64,000 nt of DNA, taken from positions 558,001 through 622,000 of the forward strand of contig NBAY01000004.1 in the NCBI GenBank assembly GCA_002794775.1, in the 5' to 3' direction. Origin of the DNA: Porodaedalea pini. Its lineage: Eukaryota > Basidiomycota > Agaricomycetes > Hymenochaetales > Hymenochaetaceae. Positions 1-9,812 of this stretch are shown here, piece after piece. The notes below the pieces were generated by a model. It made no database searches and was not told the DNA's origin. It saw nothing but the letters and a program-made list of their open reading frames with translations. Each line of letters begins with the position of its first letter. The stretch's first letter is position 1. The position numbers were made by a program, and so were the translations under genes.

Positions 1-196
1 TCCTCTTACCTCTGCGACGACCTAGGTGAGACTCGTCCCCCTTGTATTAGTTTAGACTTGTATTAATCCTCTTACCTCCGCGACGACCTAGCCTGAGTAA
101 GCGTGTCCCGAGTCTACGCTCGAGTATAGCACGTCCCAGACGACAGTCAGCCGAGGCCTGCCCAGTCCGAGTTGTCTCCCGGGCTCCCGCCTAACA
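1..196 (+). repeat. 5' LTR of element A, 3' part only
   Basis: It matches 18242-18437 by eye over all 196 bases and ends in CTAACA, the complement of the TGTTAG that starts the 3' LTR. It starts just downstream of the inferred transcription start, so only R/U5 is visible. It contains a direct repeat of about 25 bp (1-25 and 67-91), which is also present in C's LTRs and in the solo LTR at 30095-30536. Confidence 0.93.
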
Positions 197-906
197 TAAA
201 AGCAGAACCGCACCCAGGCTCATCCTCAGTGTAAGTCGTCGCTGTCGACTCGCCTTCACTCGGTCTAGAGGAGCGCTCCCCTCGACGGACTTGACGCGTA
301 AACCCCCTAAACGACAACCCTCAACCCTGCCCGGACGTTTTCGGACGTTCGTGTATTACGTAAATATATCAACCAACATTTCCCGACCCTGGCTCTACGA
401 ATTAGTCTCTGGTGGAGCACGCACCTAACGTGGACGTGGGTAACAAGACGAGTCCAAACCTCGACGACAATCTCGTTTGTAATCTCACTCGGATCCTACC
501 GCCTCGTCATCAACTTCGCCGACGAACCCGCTCAACGTTGGCGTAACCCCAGATCGAACGCGCAACCGATCCCTGTCCCTCCGCCAACGTCAAGATAGAT
601 CTCACCGACGAACAGCAACGGGCCCTTCCTGCGTCAGCCCGTTGGGATCCAGACCGACCAGGCTACGTCGCGACCAATAATAGCGGCGTCACTCACAACA
701 TCTGGTGGAGCGAAATCCGGCACAGCTGGTATTCATCAGACGAACGAGGGAGGAGAGCAAGGTGGCCCCCAGCCGCTCCATCGTCACCTGCACCGTCAAC
801 ATCTACGGTCAACCTACCACCGACCCCAGGTCCTTACCGCGAAACCAACAGAGACCCCTCACCGCCGACTCCTCCAGAACCTTCGACACCCGCACCCGAA
901 CCCGCG
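197..906 (+). promoter_or_regulatory. AUG-free 5' leader of element A
   Basis: This 710-base leader contains no ATG on the plus strand, which fits ribosome scanning to the gag start at 907. From 547 (after a TAA) the gag frame is open for 120 codons up to the gag ATG. The encoded residues resemble those in element C's leader, for example IWW, WYS and PGPYRE, so a non-AUG N-terminal extension of Gag is possible. I see no independent gene here. Confidence 0.6.
198..208 (+). other. Self-complementary primer-binding site of element A
   Basis: AAAAGCAGAAC lies one base after the LTR end. It is the exact reverse complement of GTTCTGCTTTT at 18232-18242, the inferred mRNA 5' end 33 bases after the TATA box. 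No tRNA-like TGG follows the LTR. This is the arrangement known for the Tf1/sushi group, in which the first 11 nt of the mRNA fold back as primer. Confidence 0.8.
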
Positions 907-1986
907 ATGTCAGCAGAAGGTTTCAGCCAACAGCAAATGGCGCAGATCGCGGCCATCGTTGCGAATGCCTTCGCCCATCAGGCGAACAACGCCCCAGCAC
1001 CGGTCGCGGCCGCTAACCCCCCGACCCCCAACATAGATGTCGCCCGACCACGAGAATTCACTGGTGGCGACGATTACCTCGACTTCAGACGTGAAGTCCT
1101 CCTTTTTGTATCCGCAAATCCAAGTCGATACCCTACGTCAGAGAGTAAGATTTATGTAGCTCTCTCCTATCTGAAGGGTGGTAATGCGGCAACGTGGGCG
1201 CAGAACTACGTCGAGGAGTCGACAACGTCGGGGATCGTCACCTTCACCGACAGCTGGGAAAGATTCCAGGAACGACTTGACGCCTCGTTCGACGACCCGA
1301 ATCGCAAGGAGAAAGCGCTGAAGGATTTCCGAGATAAGGTTCAGAAGGACCTAACCGCGGACGAGTTCTTCCAGAAGTTCGACGTGATAATTAAGCGCGC
1401 CGAGTTGAAAGACGACAGCGTCATCTGCGATCGCCTCAAGCGGGCGATGAACATCGAGGTGGTCCGTGGAGTGCTAAGGTCGACGCCGGTCCCAACAAAA
1501 TACGAGGATTGGAAGAACAAGGCGATTGAAATAGATCGCGGCGAACAGCAGATTCGCGCTATCCAACGAGGACGCGCCTTTCTTCCCCCTCCTCGCCTAC
1601 CACAACAAGCGCCCCCAGCTCGCCGTCAGGTAGCGGCCCCTCACGTCGACAGACGCGATGCGACCGGCGTCACCTTTGGAGGCGCTGGTCAACCGATGGA
1701 CGTCTCGATGAACGAGGCACAACGACGACGTGCGTGCTGGATCTGTGGTGGGCTGGGCCACTTTAAAGACAAGTGCCCACAGGCGAAACCGATCATCCAG
1801 CGCATGCTGGAACTGATGGCTCCAGGCGAACGTCGTGTCCTCGCCGACGAACTCGGAGCGATGAAGGAGTCGGCCTTCGAGGAAGTCGTAGACACTCGGC
1901 GGTCGACGGTGGAGAACTATGTGGAGGAAGAAGGCGATAACGAAGAGGTCGTCGACTCGCAGGGTTTTGCGAATGGTCAGGCGTAG
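907..1986 (+). CDS. gag: Gag polyprotein of element A (359 aa)
   Basis: This is the structural protein of the retrotransposon particle. A retrotransposon-gag core spans about residues 40-225. A CCHC zinc knuckle (C-x2-C-x4-H-x4-[15 protein letters not shown]) lies at about residues 278-291 and would bind element RNA. The N terminus is Gln/Ala-rich and the C terminus acidic. It is very similar to element C's Gag at 19378-20454. The start is the first ATG of the transcript. The frame stays open to TAG at 1984, and a slippery heptamer 16 bases before this stop directs part of the ribosomes into pol. I see no lesion in this ORF. Confidence 0.93.
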   Translation: MSAEGFSQQQMAQIAAIVANAFAHQANNAPAPVAAANPPTPNIDVARPREFTGGDDYLDFRREVLLFVSANPSRYPTSESKIYVALSYLKGGNAATWAQNYVEESTTSGIVTFTDSWERFQERLDASFDDPNRKEKALKDFRDKVQKDLTADEFFQKFDVIIKRAELKDDSVICDRLKRAMNIEVVRGVLRSTPVPTKYEDWKNKAIEIDRGEQQIRAIQRGRAFLPPPRLPQQAPPARRQVAAPHVDRRDATGVTFGGAGQPMDVSMNEAQRRRACWICGGLGHFKDKCPQAKPIIQRMLELMAPGERRVLADELGAMKESAFEEVVDTRRSTVENYVEEEGDNEEVVDSQGFANGQA

Positions 1987-2004
1987 CCATCGGGGCGACT
2001 GACC
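1962..2004 (+). promoter_or_regulatory. Programmed -1 frameshift signal between gag and pol (element A)
   Basis: G_GGT_TTT (1962-1968) is in the gag frame and matches the X_XXY_YYZ slippery consensus. After a 6-base spacer comes a stem GGTCAG (1975-1980) pairing with CTGACC (1999-2004). The pol frame is exactly -1 relative to gag and is open from the heptamer through 2118 and on. The same arrangement is kept in element C. Confidence 0.8.
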
Positions 2005-3148
2005 GAGAAGAACAAGAGACTTCGAATCCGGATCCGCTAAAATATAACCAACCGTTTGTACAATACGTAGATGCGAACAACGTCGATGGTTTTCCCAATT
2101 ACGAAGTCTCCACCGGTGTGAACAAGAATGAAGAGTACGAACAACTGTTCGTGAGAGGAACTGGCGGACGCCAGCTGGACCTTCTCCTGACCGTCGAGCA
2201 TGAAATAGCTGGTGAGGCGAGAGAGGTAGATGCGCATGCCCTTGTGGATTTGGGATGCACGGGATCCTGCATCGACGTCAGGTTCGTCGAGAGGTACGGG
2301 TTGGAAACGAAACGTTACATTCGACCCCTCGCGGTGCTGAACGCCGACGGCACGCACAATGAGGCCGGATTGATCGAGGAGTACGTCGACGTCGAACTCA
2401 TGATCGGCCGTCATCGGGAGAAGATCGTCCTCGCAGTAACGTCCCTAGCGTCATCGAACATTTTCCTGGGGTACGACTGGCTTCGACGTCACAATCCGGA
2501 GGTCGACTGGAAAACGGGCTCAATCGAATTCACCCGCTGTCCAGAAGAATGTGCGATCGAGAGGGAGCCGGTGGAGGACCTAGGTGAGGTAAAGAAGGTG
2601 GTGGAGCAGATGAGGAGGGTGAGTGAGATGCGAATGGACAAGACGTCCTGGCCTGCATACCTCAACGACTACGCCGACGTTTTCAGCGAAAAAGGTTTCG
2701 AGAAGCTACCGGAACACCGACCCTGGGACCATGTCATCGACTTGAAGCCCGACTTCAAACCGAGCGACTGTAAGATCTACCCGCTCACGCCGACTGAGCA
2801 GCAGTCGCTCAAGGACTTCCTTGATGAAAACCTGAAGTCGGGTCGCATTCGACGGTCGATATCGCCCATGGCGTCGCCCTTCTTCTTCATTAAGAAGGCC
2901 GATAAATCGCTACGCCCCATCCAGGATTACCGTAAGCTCAATGACGGTACGATCAAGAACAAGTATCCCCTCCCTCTCATTGACGAACTCGTCGACAAGG
3001 TCAAGAAAGCGAAATACATCACTAAGCTTGACCTCCGCTGGGGGTACTACAATATCCGGATCCGCGAGGGTGACGAATGGAAAGCAGCGTTTCGCACGAA
3101 CATGGGCCTCTTCGAACCGACGGTCATGTTTTTTGGTCTTTGCAACGC
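1987..3148 (+). pseudogene. pol: Pol of element A, 5' part: protease and start of reverse transcriptase
   Basis: This is read after the -1 frameshift; the first in-frame ATG is 2118. Residues 1-160 from 2118 form the retropepsin-like domain. Its active site reads Asp-Leu-Gly (TTG at 2250-2252) where element C has Asp-Ser-Gly (TCG). This is a single C-to-T change at a CpG and probably inactivates the protease. The RT N-terminal half follows, with [10 protein letters not shown] and an FRTNMGLFE region. The ORF runs into element B at 3149, inside the RT domain before the YLDD motif, and continues at 15557. A chance extension into B's LTR ends with a stop at about 3183. Confidence 0.9.
3145..3148 (+). 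repeat. Target-site duplication of element B, left copy
   Basis: ACGC here is repeated at 15557-15560. A 5-bp reading (AACGC) is possible because the 3' LTR ends in A. Removing B and one copy restores the Asn-Ala-Pro-Ala-Thr-Phe reading seen in element C. Confidence 0.85.
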
Positions 3149-4402
3149 TGTCGTATGCCAAAACTGTTTGACTATTCAAGACTAGCCTTACAACACATGG
3201 ATCAGATGGCCATTATTCAAATATTAAATTCTAGTCGCTTAGAATTCACATGGCAGAATTACCCCAGATCTCAGAAATTTTAATTAATTCAAAACAATTC
3301 ATCGCTAACCGGGGGTATTAACCACTGCAAGGCACTAGAATGAAGGTACCAAATAGGCAATATAAATCTAGATACATGGCAAGGTCCCCGATCAAATTAA
3401 ACCAAAAGAAAATATGAAAGTTCAGAAGACGAATAGCTGAAAGTAATAAATTACTCTGTTATCATGCATATTGTTGCATGGATATGTCAGCATTCCCACT
3501 GAAGTTTATGTAATATTATGAAAGGGAATAACAAGGAATAACAGATGCAAAACAATGGAAAAGCCTAGATCACATTCACAATGAATCTAGAACTTAGAGG
3601 ATCTAGGTTTGGATCACTCTCTAATGGAAATTGGGAAGGATCTAGAAAACAAAGAAAGGCTGTGCATAGATTTGATTGGTTCAGTCTAGAACACAGTAGA
3701 ATTCTGGCTTAAAGTAGGCCAGAAACATATGGAAAGATCTAGTTATGGGAGCTAGAATATGTTGGAATGTACCAGAACATTTTGGTGGTGGTCTGGAATG
3801 ATATGTAAAGGTTGAGAAGGTTCTGGAACAAGTATGTCCAGACTTCTAGACCTATTTATAGAACACAGAAAATAGTATAAAGGAAGGGCCTCAGAGCTGC
3901 TAGCAGAAGGAGGGAGATGGAAAATTCCCCAATAAGACAGACAGCTAAGTGAATTGTCACCCAAGAGAGATACTCACTGGAGTATTCTAATAAGGTAATT
4001 CTCAGCTAACTGACAGCAAACTAACCCTCTATAGCTAGCTAGTGATCAGGTCCAACCTAATTAGCCAAACTCAAAACCTAAGTGTGAAAATCAGCAAGTA
4101 GTTGCTTGAGTTAAGGAAATTCAAGTATTCAGTAAAAGAGACTCAGTGAAAGTCTAAAGTAAAAGCTGGAAATCCTTGGTGGATTACTCAAGATCTTCAA
4201 GAAAGGAAATTGGTAAAGTGAATTAGGATATCTTAAACTGCTAACTTTTACAGGTTACAATCTATCAGTACAAGAAATCAAAATCCCTAGTAAAACGAAC
4301 AACTGGGAAAAGTTTTGACTTAACGACTAGTCCATTCAACCCCAGTGGAACTGCAATCAACAAGATTCACTATTTGATCTTACTTGCAGTACCAGCAAGA
4401 CA
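3149..4402 (+). repeat. 5' LTR of element B
   Basis: It is 1254 bp, starts TGTCGTATGCC and ends AGCAAGACA, and matches 14303-15556 by eye throughout. TATA-like sequences (TATTTATAG, AGTATAAAGG) lie around 3855-3880. The 70-codon minus-strand ORFs inside both LTR copies are identical only because the LTRs are; I do not call them genes. Confidence 0.96.
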
Positions 4403-4500
4403 GAATTGGAGCCCACTGCGAGGGGAAATAGGTTCTAACTGATAGATCTTGAATTACAAAATTATCAGAATTTCAACTCACATTTATAGACTAACAAGAA
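4403..4500 (+). promoter_or_regulatory. Candidate tRNA primer-binding site and leader of element B
   Basis: Four bases after the LTR comes TGGAGCCCACTGCGAGGG (from 4407), which begins with the TGG expected of a site complementary to a tRNA CCA end. I cannot name the tRNA. No complementary self-priming stretch was found in the LTR. The rest is a short leader before the ATG at 4501. Confidence 0.5.
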
Positions 4501-7500
4501 ATGACTATCTCAGGAAATAGCTCACCAACAGAAACAGTGGGAAATAACCCAGTGTTTATATCTACATTTGACAAAATGTCTCTATCAGTCCTTGATATGC
4601 CTCATCCCAATTCAAAGAATGCTCCTAAGAAATTCAAAGGGCATTATTCTGAAGTAGAGAGGTTTATTGATCACTATGAGAAATTGTTGGCAAAGAATAA
4701 TGTGATCTCAGAGAGAGATAAATGCAGGACAATCACCCAATATTGTTCTCATTCAGTAACAGAGGTTATTGAAGGATTGGAGTGTTACCAGAATCCAAAT
4801 TGGGAAAACTTGAAGAAGGAAATTTTGCGTCTTTATGATGCAGAAAAGAATAACAGGAGATATTCAAAAGCAAATCTCAAGAAATTAATTATGAAGCAGA
4901 GAGAAAGAAAAATCAGGTCTTGGTCAGAGTTCATTCACTATGACAGGGAGTTTACAACCATTGGTGGATGGCTCAAAAACAAAGACAAAATCACTGCAAA
5001 GGAGGAAGCAACTTACTTTTGGAAAGGAATTCACTTCTCATTGAGAGAGATTATTGAAGCAAGGCTCTCTATCAAATTCCCTAATCATAATATGAAGGAT
5101 CCTTTTGAAATCAAGGAGATCAAGGTCATTGCAGAAGCCCTGTTGAATACAGAAAGATTTGACCAGGCCTTCAATGACTCAGATGATGATGATGATTTCA
5201 GAAATGACTCAGACTCATCTGACAGTGACAACTCAGAAGATTCAGAAGATTCAGATGTTGATAGGAGATCACATTCCATTCACTCTAGGAGACTGAAGTT
5301 AGTCTCTCCTATGCTGAAATCACCAAAATCTGGAGAAAAAGCTAAAAAGTCAGACAAGAAAGCCAAATCTGCACAGAGTGAAGTGGAATCACTCATTGAA
5401 CAAATGAGCAGTATGTCACTCAAGGACAGAAGATATGGCCTCTTATATTTCAAGGCAGTCAAGTTGGATCCTGATGTAGCCAAGGTTGTAATGCCACCTG
5501 TATTGGGATCAGAAGAAAATATCAGAAGAAATAATGAAGGAAACAACTCATCTCCAAGCCAAAATAGATCTGCAGGATATTCATTTACACCTCGCCAAGA
5601 TAGAAGTTGTTTTGGCTGTGGATCAGCTGGGCATGGAATCAGAGAGTGCCCTCAAATTGCAGAATTAATGTCTGAAGGAATTATTCAGAGAGATAACAAT
5701 GGGAAAATCATGATGAAAGATGGCTCACTCATCAGAAGAAACTTTGGAGAAAATTTGGCACAGGCTGCCAAGCGCCAACACATTGCTGCAGGGAATGTGA
5801 ATTTAATCACATATTCACAAAATAATTCTCAGAATCAGAGAAAGTCAAATTTAATTATTTCAGGAGACAGCAGTGATGAAAGTTCTGAAGATGAAGTCTA
5901 TCCTGTCACTCGCTCCCAGAAAGGAACTACTGAACAGAGAAAGGAAATGCAGGAAGGTACTTATAAGTCACCTGTGAAGCGCTCAAAACCAAAGCCAAGT
6001 GAAATAAGTACCAAGCTACCTGAAATAAAGGAAATAAAGAAAAAGCAGATTGCTCAGAAGCCAGATGAAGATATTATCATGGAGGATCAGGAACTTATCA
6101 AGAAAATTATTCCAGGAAACAAGCCTATACCTATCAGAAACTCAGAAATCTCTGAGAAACCAAAGGAGAATCTAGAAAATAAAGTACAGAGATTCAGTAG
6201 GGTGTCAGAAGTGTCATCCAAAGTTAATCCTGATTCTATAGTGGACCGCCTACTTGCAACCACACAGACTCTCTCCACTAGAGAATTACTTGGAGTGTCA
6301 CCTACCTTGTCTGGAAAGGTAATGGAGAAGCTCAAGTATAAAGTTCCTAAACAATCTGATCAAGTACTTGAGGCCAGAATAATAGAGTTAGATCAGGATT
6401 TGGATGATCAGGAAGATGATTTAATTGTATCCTCAACTTTATGGGCAGAAACAGGACTACCAAAGACTCATGGAAGACTCATCAGATTACAGGTTAACTG
6501 TAATGGAGTCACAGTAAATGCTATAATTGATACAGGATCTCAGTTGAATATCTGTCATTCAAGAATTCATAAATCTCTACACTTACCTTTGGACAAGAGT
6601 AAGAATATGAATATGAATGATGCAAATGGAGGGGAAGGCAAGCTATTTGGCCTTGTACAAAATGTGCCTATCAAGATTGGAAGTGTCTCCACCTATGCTA
6701 ATATATTTGTTGGAGAACATGTTCCTTTTGACTTGTTATTAGGAAGGCCTTGGCAGAGAAGCAATTTCATTTCTATTGCTGAGCGCCCAGATGGCACATA
6801 CCTACAATTCAAGGATCCAGATGATCCCTCTAAGACAGTTGACAGATTTGAACTGTTGGTTACTCCTGATGGAACAGATCCAGAGTGGAATCATGAGCCT
6901 GCTACTTGGTATTCAGCAGTGGATCCTGACCTGGATGAAATAAATGAATATCAGGATAAATTCAAGCAGTTTACTCAACAGAGAGAGTTATACAGAGCAC
7001 AGGTATTTACTATGTTCTCTGAGCCTACACCAGCTCAGAGGATAGTCCAAGAATGGAATATTGAGAATGCCCAAATCACAGAATATTCAGATTCAGAATT
7101 TGAGGAAACTGAAATGCCAAAGGAAACTCTAACTAGAAGTAGTTCACTTCCAGTCAGCCACAAAAGGAAGAGAATGCATGGGTCTGGAGAAACAGACAGC
7201 TTAGTATCTACTTTGATTTTGGATGAAAACATAACTCCTGGATCAGATGTGTCTTCAGTTCAAGGCAGTTCCTCATTATTTATAGAGGAAGCTTCCAACA
7301 GAGCTCAACAGGATTATGGAGAGTGGCAAGCAACATTGCTATTGATGGATGACTCTGATCAGGAAAGAAATGAGGTCAAGGAGATTGAAGCTGAAGAAAA
7401 TATAGAGCTCACAGAGTCAAAGGATAAAGGAAAACAAATTGAAATTTCCTCAAAAGCCAAAAACTTGGAGTTTGACCTCCAGGAACTTAATGAATTTCAG

Positions 7501-7962
7501 CTTGAAGAGTTCTGGGATGATCCTGAACTTATGTGGTACATGTCAAAGTATGATGATGACAGCAGTGATCATGAACCGGATGTCTTGGAGAATAGAAACT
7601 CAGTTTTATTTGATTTAGAATGGCAATATATTAATTTGACACCGGAAGATGTACATGACATAGCAGAAATATGGAGAATGAGACTGGAAGAGATAAGGAC
7701 TAGAAGAGAGAAGTGTTGGGAAGAGATTAGGAAAAGAAAGTACAAACCTTTCACTGAGGAATACCGACAGATTTGGGAAGAAGCTCTGAAAGGCAGAAAT
7801 TATGATAGCGAAACAACCGGTGCTTGTATCGTTATGCTGAATACATCTACGGAAAGCGATGATCAGCATGAGTATGATGAAAAAGAGATAGAAGAAAATG
7901 AACCATACCTTGAGGCGCTACATGCCAAACAGTCCGAGCAGAAAATAGGGTTAATGAAATAA
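4501..7962 (+). CDS. gag-pro: Gag-protease polyprotein of element B (1153 aa)
   Basis: The N-terminal ~240 residues resemble a retrotransposon Gag domain (IxxWSEFxxxYDREF type helices). A Ser/Asp-rich linker follows. A CCHC knuckle (CFGCGSAGHGIREC) lies at about residues 370-383. A long Lys/Glu-rich spacer leads to a retropepsin domain with active-site DTGS at about 677-680 and the flap-end LLGRPW at about 746-751. The last ~350 residues are acidic with no recognised domain. They end in a Glu/Lys module (LEALHAKQSEQ) that recurs in the next ORF (LEYLEAKQSEH). The next ORF starts 26 bases later in another frame. Confidence 0.9.
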   Translation: MTISGNSSPTETVGNNPVFISTFDKMSLSVLDMPHPNSKNAPKKFKGHYSEVERFIDHYEKLLAKNNVISERDKCRTITQYCSHSVTEVIEGLECYQNPNWENLKKEILRLYDAEKNNRRYSKANLKKLIMKQRERKIRSWSEFIHYDREFTTIGGWLKNKDKITAKEEATYFWKGIHFSLREIIEARLSIKFPNHNMKDPFEIKEIKVIAEALLNTERFDQAFNDSDDDDDFRNDSDSSDSDNSEDSEDSDVDRRSHSIHSRRLKLVSPMLKSPKSGEKAKKSDKKAKSAQSEVESLIEQMSSMSLKDRRYGLLYFKAVKLDPDVAKVVMPPVLGSEENIRRNNEGNNSSPSQNRSAGYSFTPRQDRSCFGCGSAGHGIRECPQIAELMSEGIIQRDNNGKIMMKDGSLIRRNFGENLAQAAKRQHIAAGNVNLITYSQNNSQNQRKSNLIISGDSSDESSEDEVYPVTRSQKGTTEQRKEMQEGTYKSPVKRSKPKPSEISTKLPEIKEIKKKQIAQKPDEDIIMEDQELIKKIIPGNKPIPIRNSEISEKPKENLENKVQRFSRVSEVSSKVNPDSIVDRLLATTQTLSTRELLGVSPTLSGKVMEKLKYKVPKQSDQVLEARIIELDQDLDDQEDDLIVSSTLWAETGLPKTHGRLIRLQVNCNGVTVNAIIDTGSQLNICHSRIHKSLHLPLDKSKNMNMNDANGGEGKLFGLVQNVPIKIGSVSTYANIFVGEHVPFDLLLGRPWQRSNFISIAERPDGTYLQFKDPDDPSKTVDRFELLVTPDGTDPEWNHEPATWYSAVDPDLDEINEYQDKFKQFTQQRELYRAQVFTMFSEPTPAQRIVQEWNIENAQITEYSDSEFEETEMPKETLTRSSSLPVSHKRKRMHGSGETDSLVSTLILDENITPGSDVSSVQGSSSLFIEEASNRAQQDYGEWQATLLLMDDSDQERNEVKEIEAEENIELTESKDKGKQIEISSKAKNLEFDLQELNEFQLEEFWDDPELMWYMSKYDDDSSDHEPDVLENRNSVLFDLEWQYINLTPEDVHDIAEIWRMRLEEIRTRREKCWEEIRKRKYKPFTEEYRQIWEEALKGRNYDSETTGACIVMLNTSTESDDQHEYDEKEIEENEPYLEALHAKQSEQKIGLMK

Positions 7963-7988
7963 ATCAGAACTCACCCGGAAAGCAGTTC

Positions 7989-9812
7989 TTGAAGCCTCAT
8001 ACCCTGCCGGATACTGTTGGAATGCGATACTACATTGAAAGACCCATTAGCAGAGGTGTTCTGAACTATATAGCTCAGCAGGGAACAAAAATGCAAGGGG
8101 AAAATGAACTTACAGAACCGGAAATTTCCCCCTCGAAGCGAACATGCGATAACTCGACATCTACTGATCATGTCGATACGATGAAGACGTCTATGGAAAG
8201 GTCTTATCAGCGCGAATCCGAAGAAAAAGAGATCGTAAAAAACGCACCACAGCTCGAGTACCTAGAGGCCAAACAGTCGGAGCATACCGAGCTGTCAGAC
8301 AGAACAAACCAGTTCACCTTCATATCTAGACCCTTTTCACCTGGAACACCTTTGGAAAGCATGAGGATGAGTGTACACAGTGCAGATGCTGTCTGCCAGC
8401 ATATTCTGGGGCATCCAAATCAGAAAGAGACAATGTTACAAAGGGGGGGTGAACTTACTGAATCGAAAAATCCCCCTTTGAAGCGAAACCGCAATATCTC
8501 CACAACAAACCATCGCGTCAATACGATGAAGACACCTATGGAAAGCTGTAATGAATACGCGTCAGATGCAAGAGAAACCGAAAGAATCGGGCCAGAATTG
8601 ATGGATGTGTCTGGGAAATATGCACAGGGCGACATTGAGGGCAGAAAGCCAATCACGGACTCACCAGTTGATCGAACCCAGTCAATATATACACCGCCGG
8701 AAAGCCCTACTCAATCCGCATCCATAACAGGTCCATTGGTACCGATCCATAAAGAATTGAATGAGATACGGCGGCGGAAGCGCAGAAGAGGTAGGAAAGG
8801 CAGAAAACCAGTGCAAGACATTGAATGGAAACCTCCAGGACAGCGGGGAGGCAGTGCAGGCAAAAGGAACCATCTAGAAGAGTCTATAGAACTTGAGTTG
8901 ACTCAGAATGACTCAGAACTGAATGAGAAATTCAAACAACTGAACTGGGCAGTTGAGAATGACTTACCGGAAAGAGTTTCAGTCCCTTTGGCCCAAAATG
9001 ATCCACCTGCAGAAATGAATACAGAAAGTCATAGGTGGCACGGAACCAATGACTATGCAAAAGAAACGAAGGAAAACGAACCAGAATTGAGTGAGGAATG
9101 GCCAAAGCCAGTCTGGGCTGATTATATAGACATTTCTGAAGCAGAAGATGCTTCACCACTCCAGAAGGTTCCAGAATCACCACAACACAGGTCATCCAGT
9201 GAGGCAGTGCATTGGAATGACAGAAATGCAAAAGAAATGAAGAGAAACCGACAGAAATTGAGGAAGCCACAGAGATGGCAAGACAGAGGAGGTTGGGACC
9301 AGAAGCATAAGATCACCGGTGTCGGTTACACTCCAAGTCACCCCCGGAGCGTCACAAAGCGTGATAAATCAAGTCAAGTCAATTCTAATACTGTTAGACA
9401 CAAGAAACAGGCAGAGAATCGCATGAGAAGCAGGCAAAAAGTGTCCAAGAAAGTCCCATTAACTCCTAAGAGTCAAAGGTCTTCAATTTCACAGCAATTC
9501 AATGCAAGTAAAGCATCTTCTAGCAAGTTTAGCTCGGCCAAGCAAATCCAGGACAACATAGAAAGCAGAGACTTGTTGTCCACAGCCAGTTCAAGTGGTT
9601 TGAGCAGAAATAAGAGTCAAAATGAGCAATCTGAGAGCTGGTCTGTGCCAGCAGATGCAAATTACACTCCAAATAAGTCCAATGCATCTTCACATGAACT
9701 TGAATATTTTATGGCTATGTTCACTGTTGGAATACTCATGATAGTAAACATCCAGTTCTTTCTATTTCTTGCAATCATCCAACAGATGTATTTTCAAGAC
9801 AATGAAAACTAA
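7989..9812 (+). CDS. Accessory ORF of element B (607 aa), charged repeats and C-terminal hydrophobic segment
   Basis: I do not recognise the family. The protein is Glu/Lys/Asn/Ser-rich and built partly of degenerate repeats. A module with ELTExxxxPxKR...TMKTxMES occurs twice, around residues 37-75 and 155-190. A Glu-Pro-Glu-Leu plus Trp-rich unit occurs further on. Residues ~575-602 are strongly hydrophobic (Phe/Met/Ile/Leu-rich) followed by a short charged tail, like a tail-anchored membrane segment. It sits between protease and RT and overlaps the RT ORF by 44 bases in a different frame. Its codon use and higher CpG content near 7800-8700 differ from the flanking AT-rich ORFs. It might be translated separately or after frameshifting; I cannot tell which. 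Confidence 0.6.
   Translation: MKPHTLPDTVGMRYYIERPISRGVLNYIAQQGTKMQGENELTEPEISPSKRTCDNSTSTDHVDTMKTSMERSYQRESEEKEIVKNAPQLEYLEAKQSEHTELSDRTNQFTFISRPFSPGTPLESMRMSVHSADAVCQHILGHPNQKETMLQRGGELTESKNPPLKRNRNISTTNHRVNTMKTPMESCNEYASDARETERIGPELMDVSGKYAQGDIEGRKPITDSPVDRTQSIYTPPESPTQSASITGPLVPIHKELNEIRRRKRRRGRKGRKPVQDIEWKPPGQRGGSAGKRNHLEESIELELTQNDSELNEKFKQLNWAVENDLPERVSVPLAQNDPPAEMNTESHRWHGTNDYAKETKENEPELSEEWPKPVWADYIDISEAEDASPLQKVPESPQHRSSSEAVHWNDRNAKEMKRNRQKLRKPQRWQDRGGWDQKHKITGVGYTPSHPRSVTKRDKSSQVNSNTVRHKKQAENRMRSRQKVSKKVPLTPKSQRSSISQQFNASKASSSKFSSAKQIQDNIESRDLLSTASSSGLSRNKSQNEQSESWSVPADANYTPNKSNASSHELEYFMAMFTVGILMIVNIQFFLFLAIIQQMYFQDNEN

Noticed and set aside
3752..3964. 70-codon minus-strand ORF, identical at 14906-15118
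   Set aside because: It is identical only because both lie in the duplicated LTRs of element B; no domain and no start or splice context.
7989..9812. Calling the accessory ORF an envelope gene
   Set aside because: It lies before RT rather than after integrase. It has no signal peptide and no Cys-rich or fusion-peptide pattern, and its hydrophobic segment is only at the extreme C terminus.
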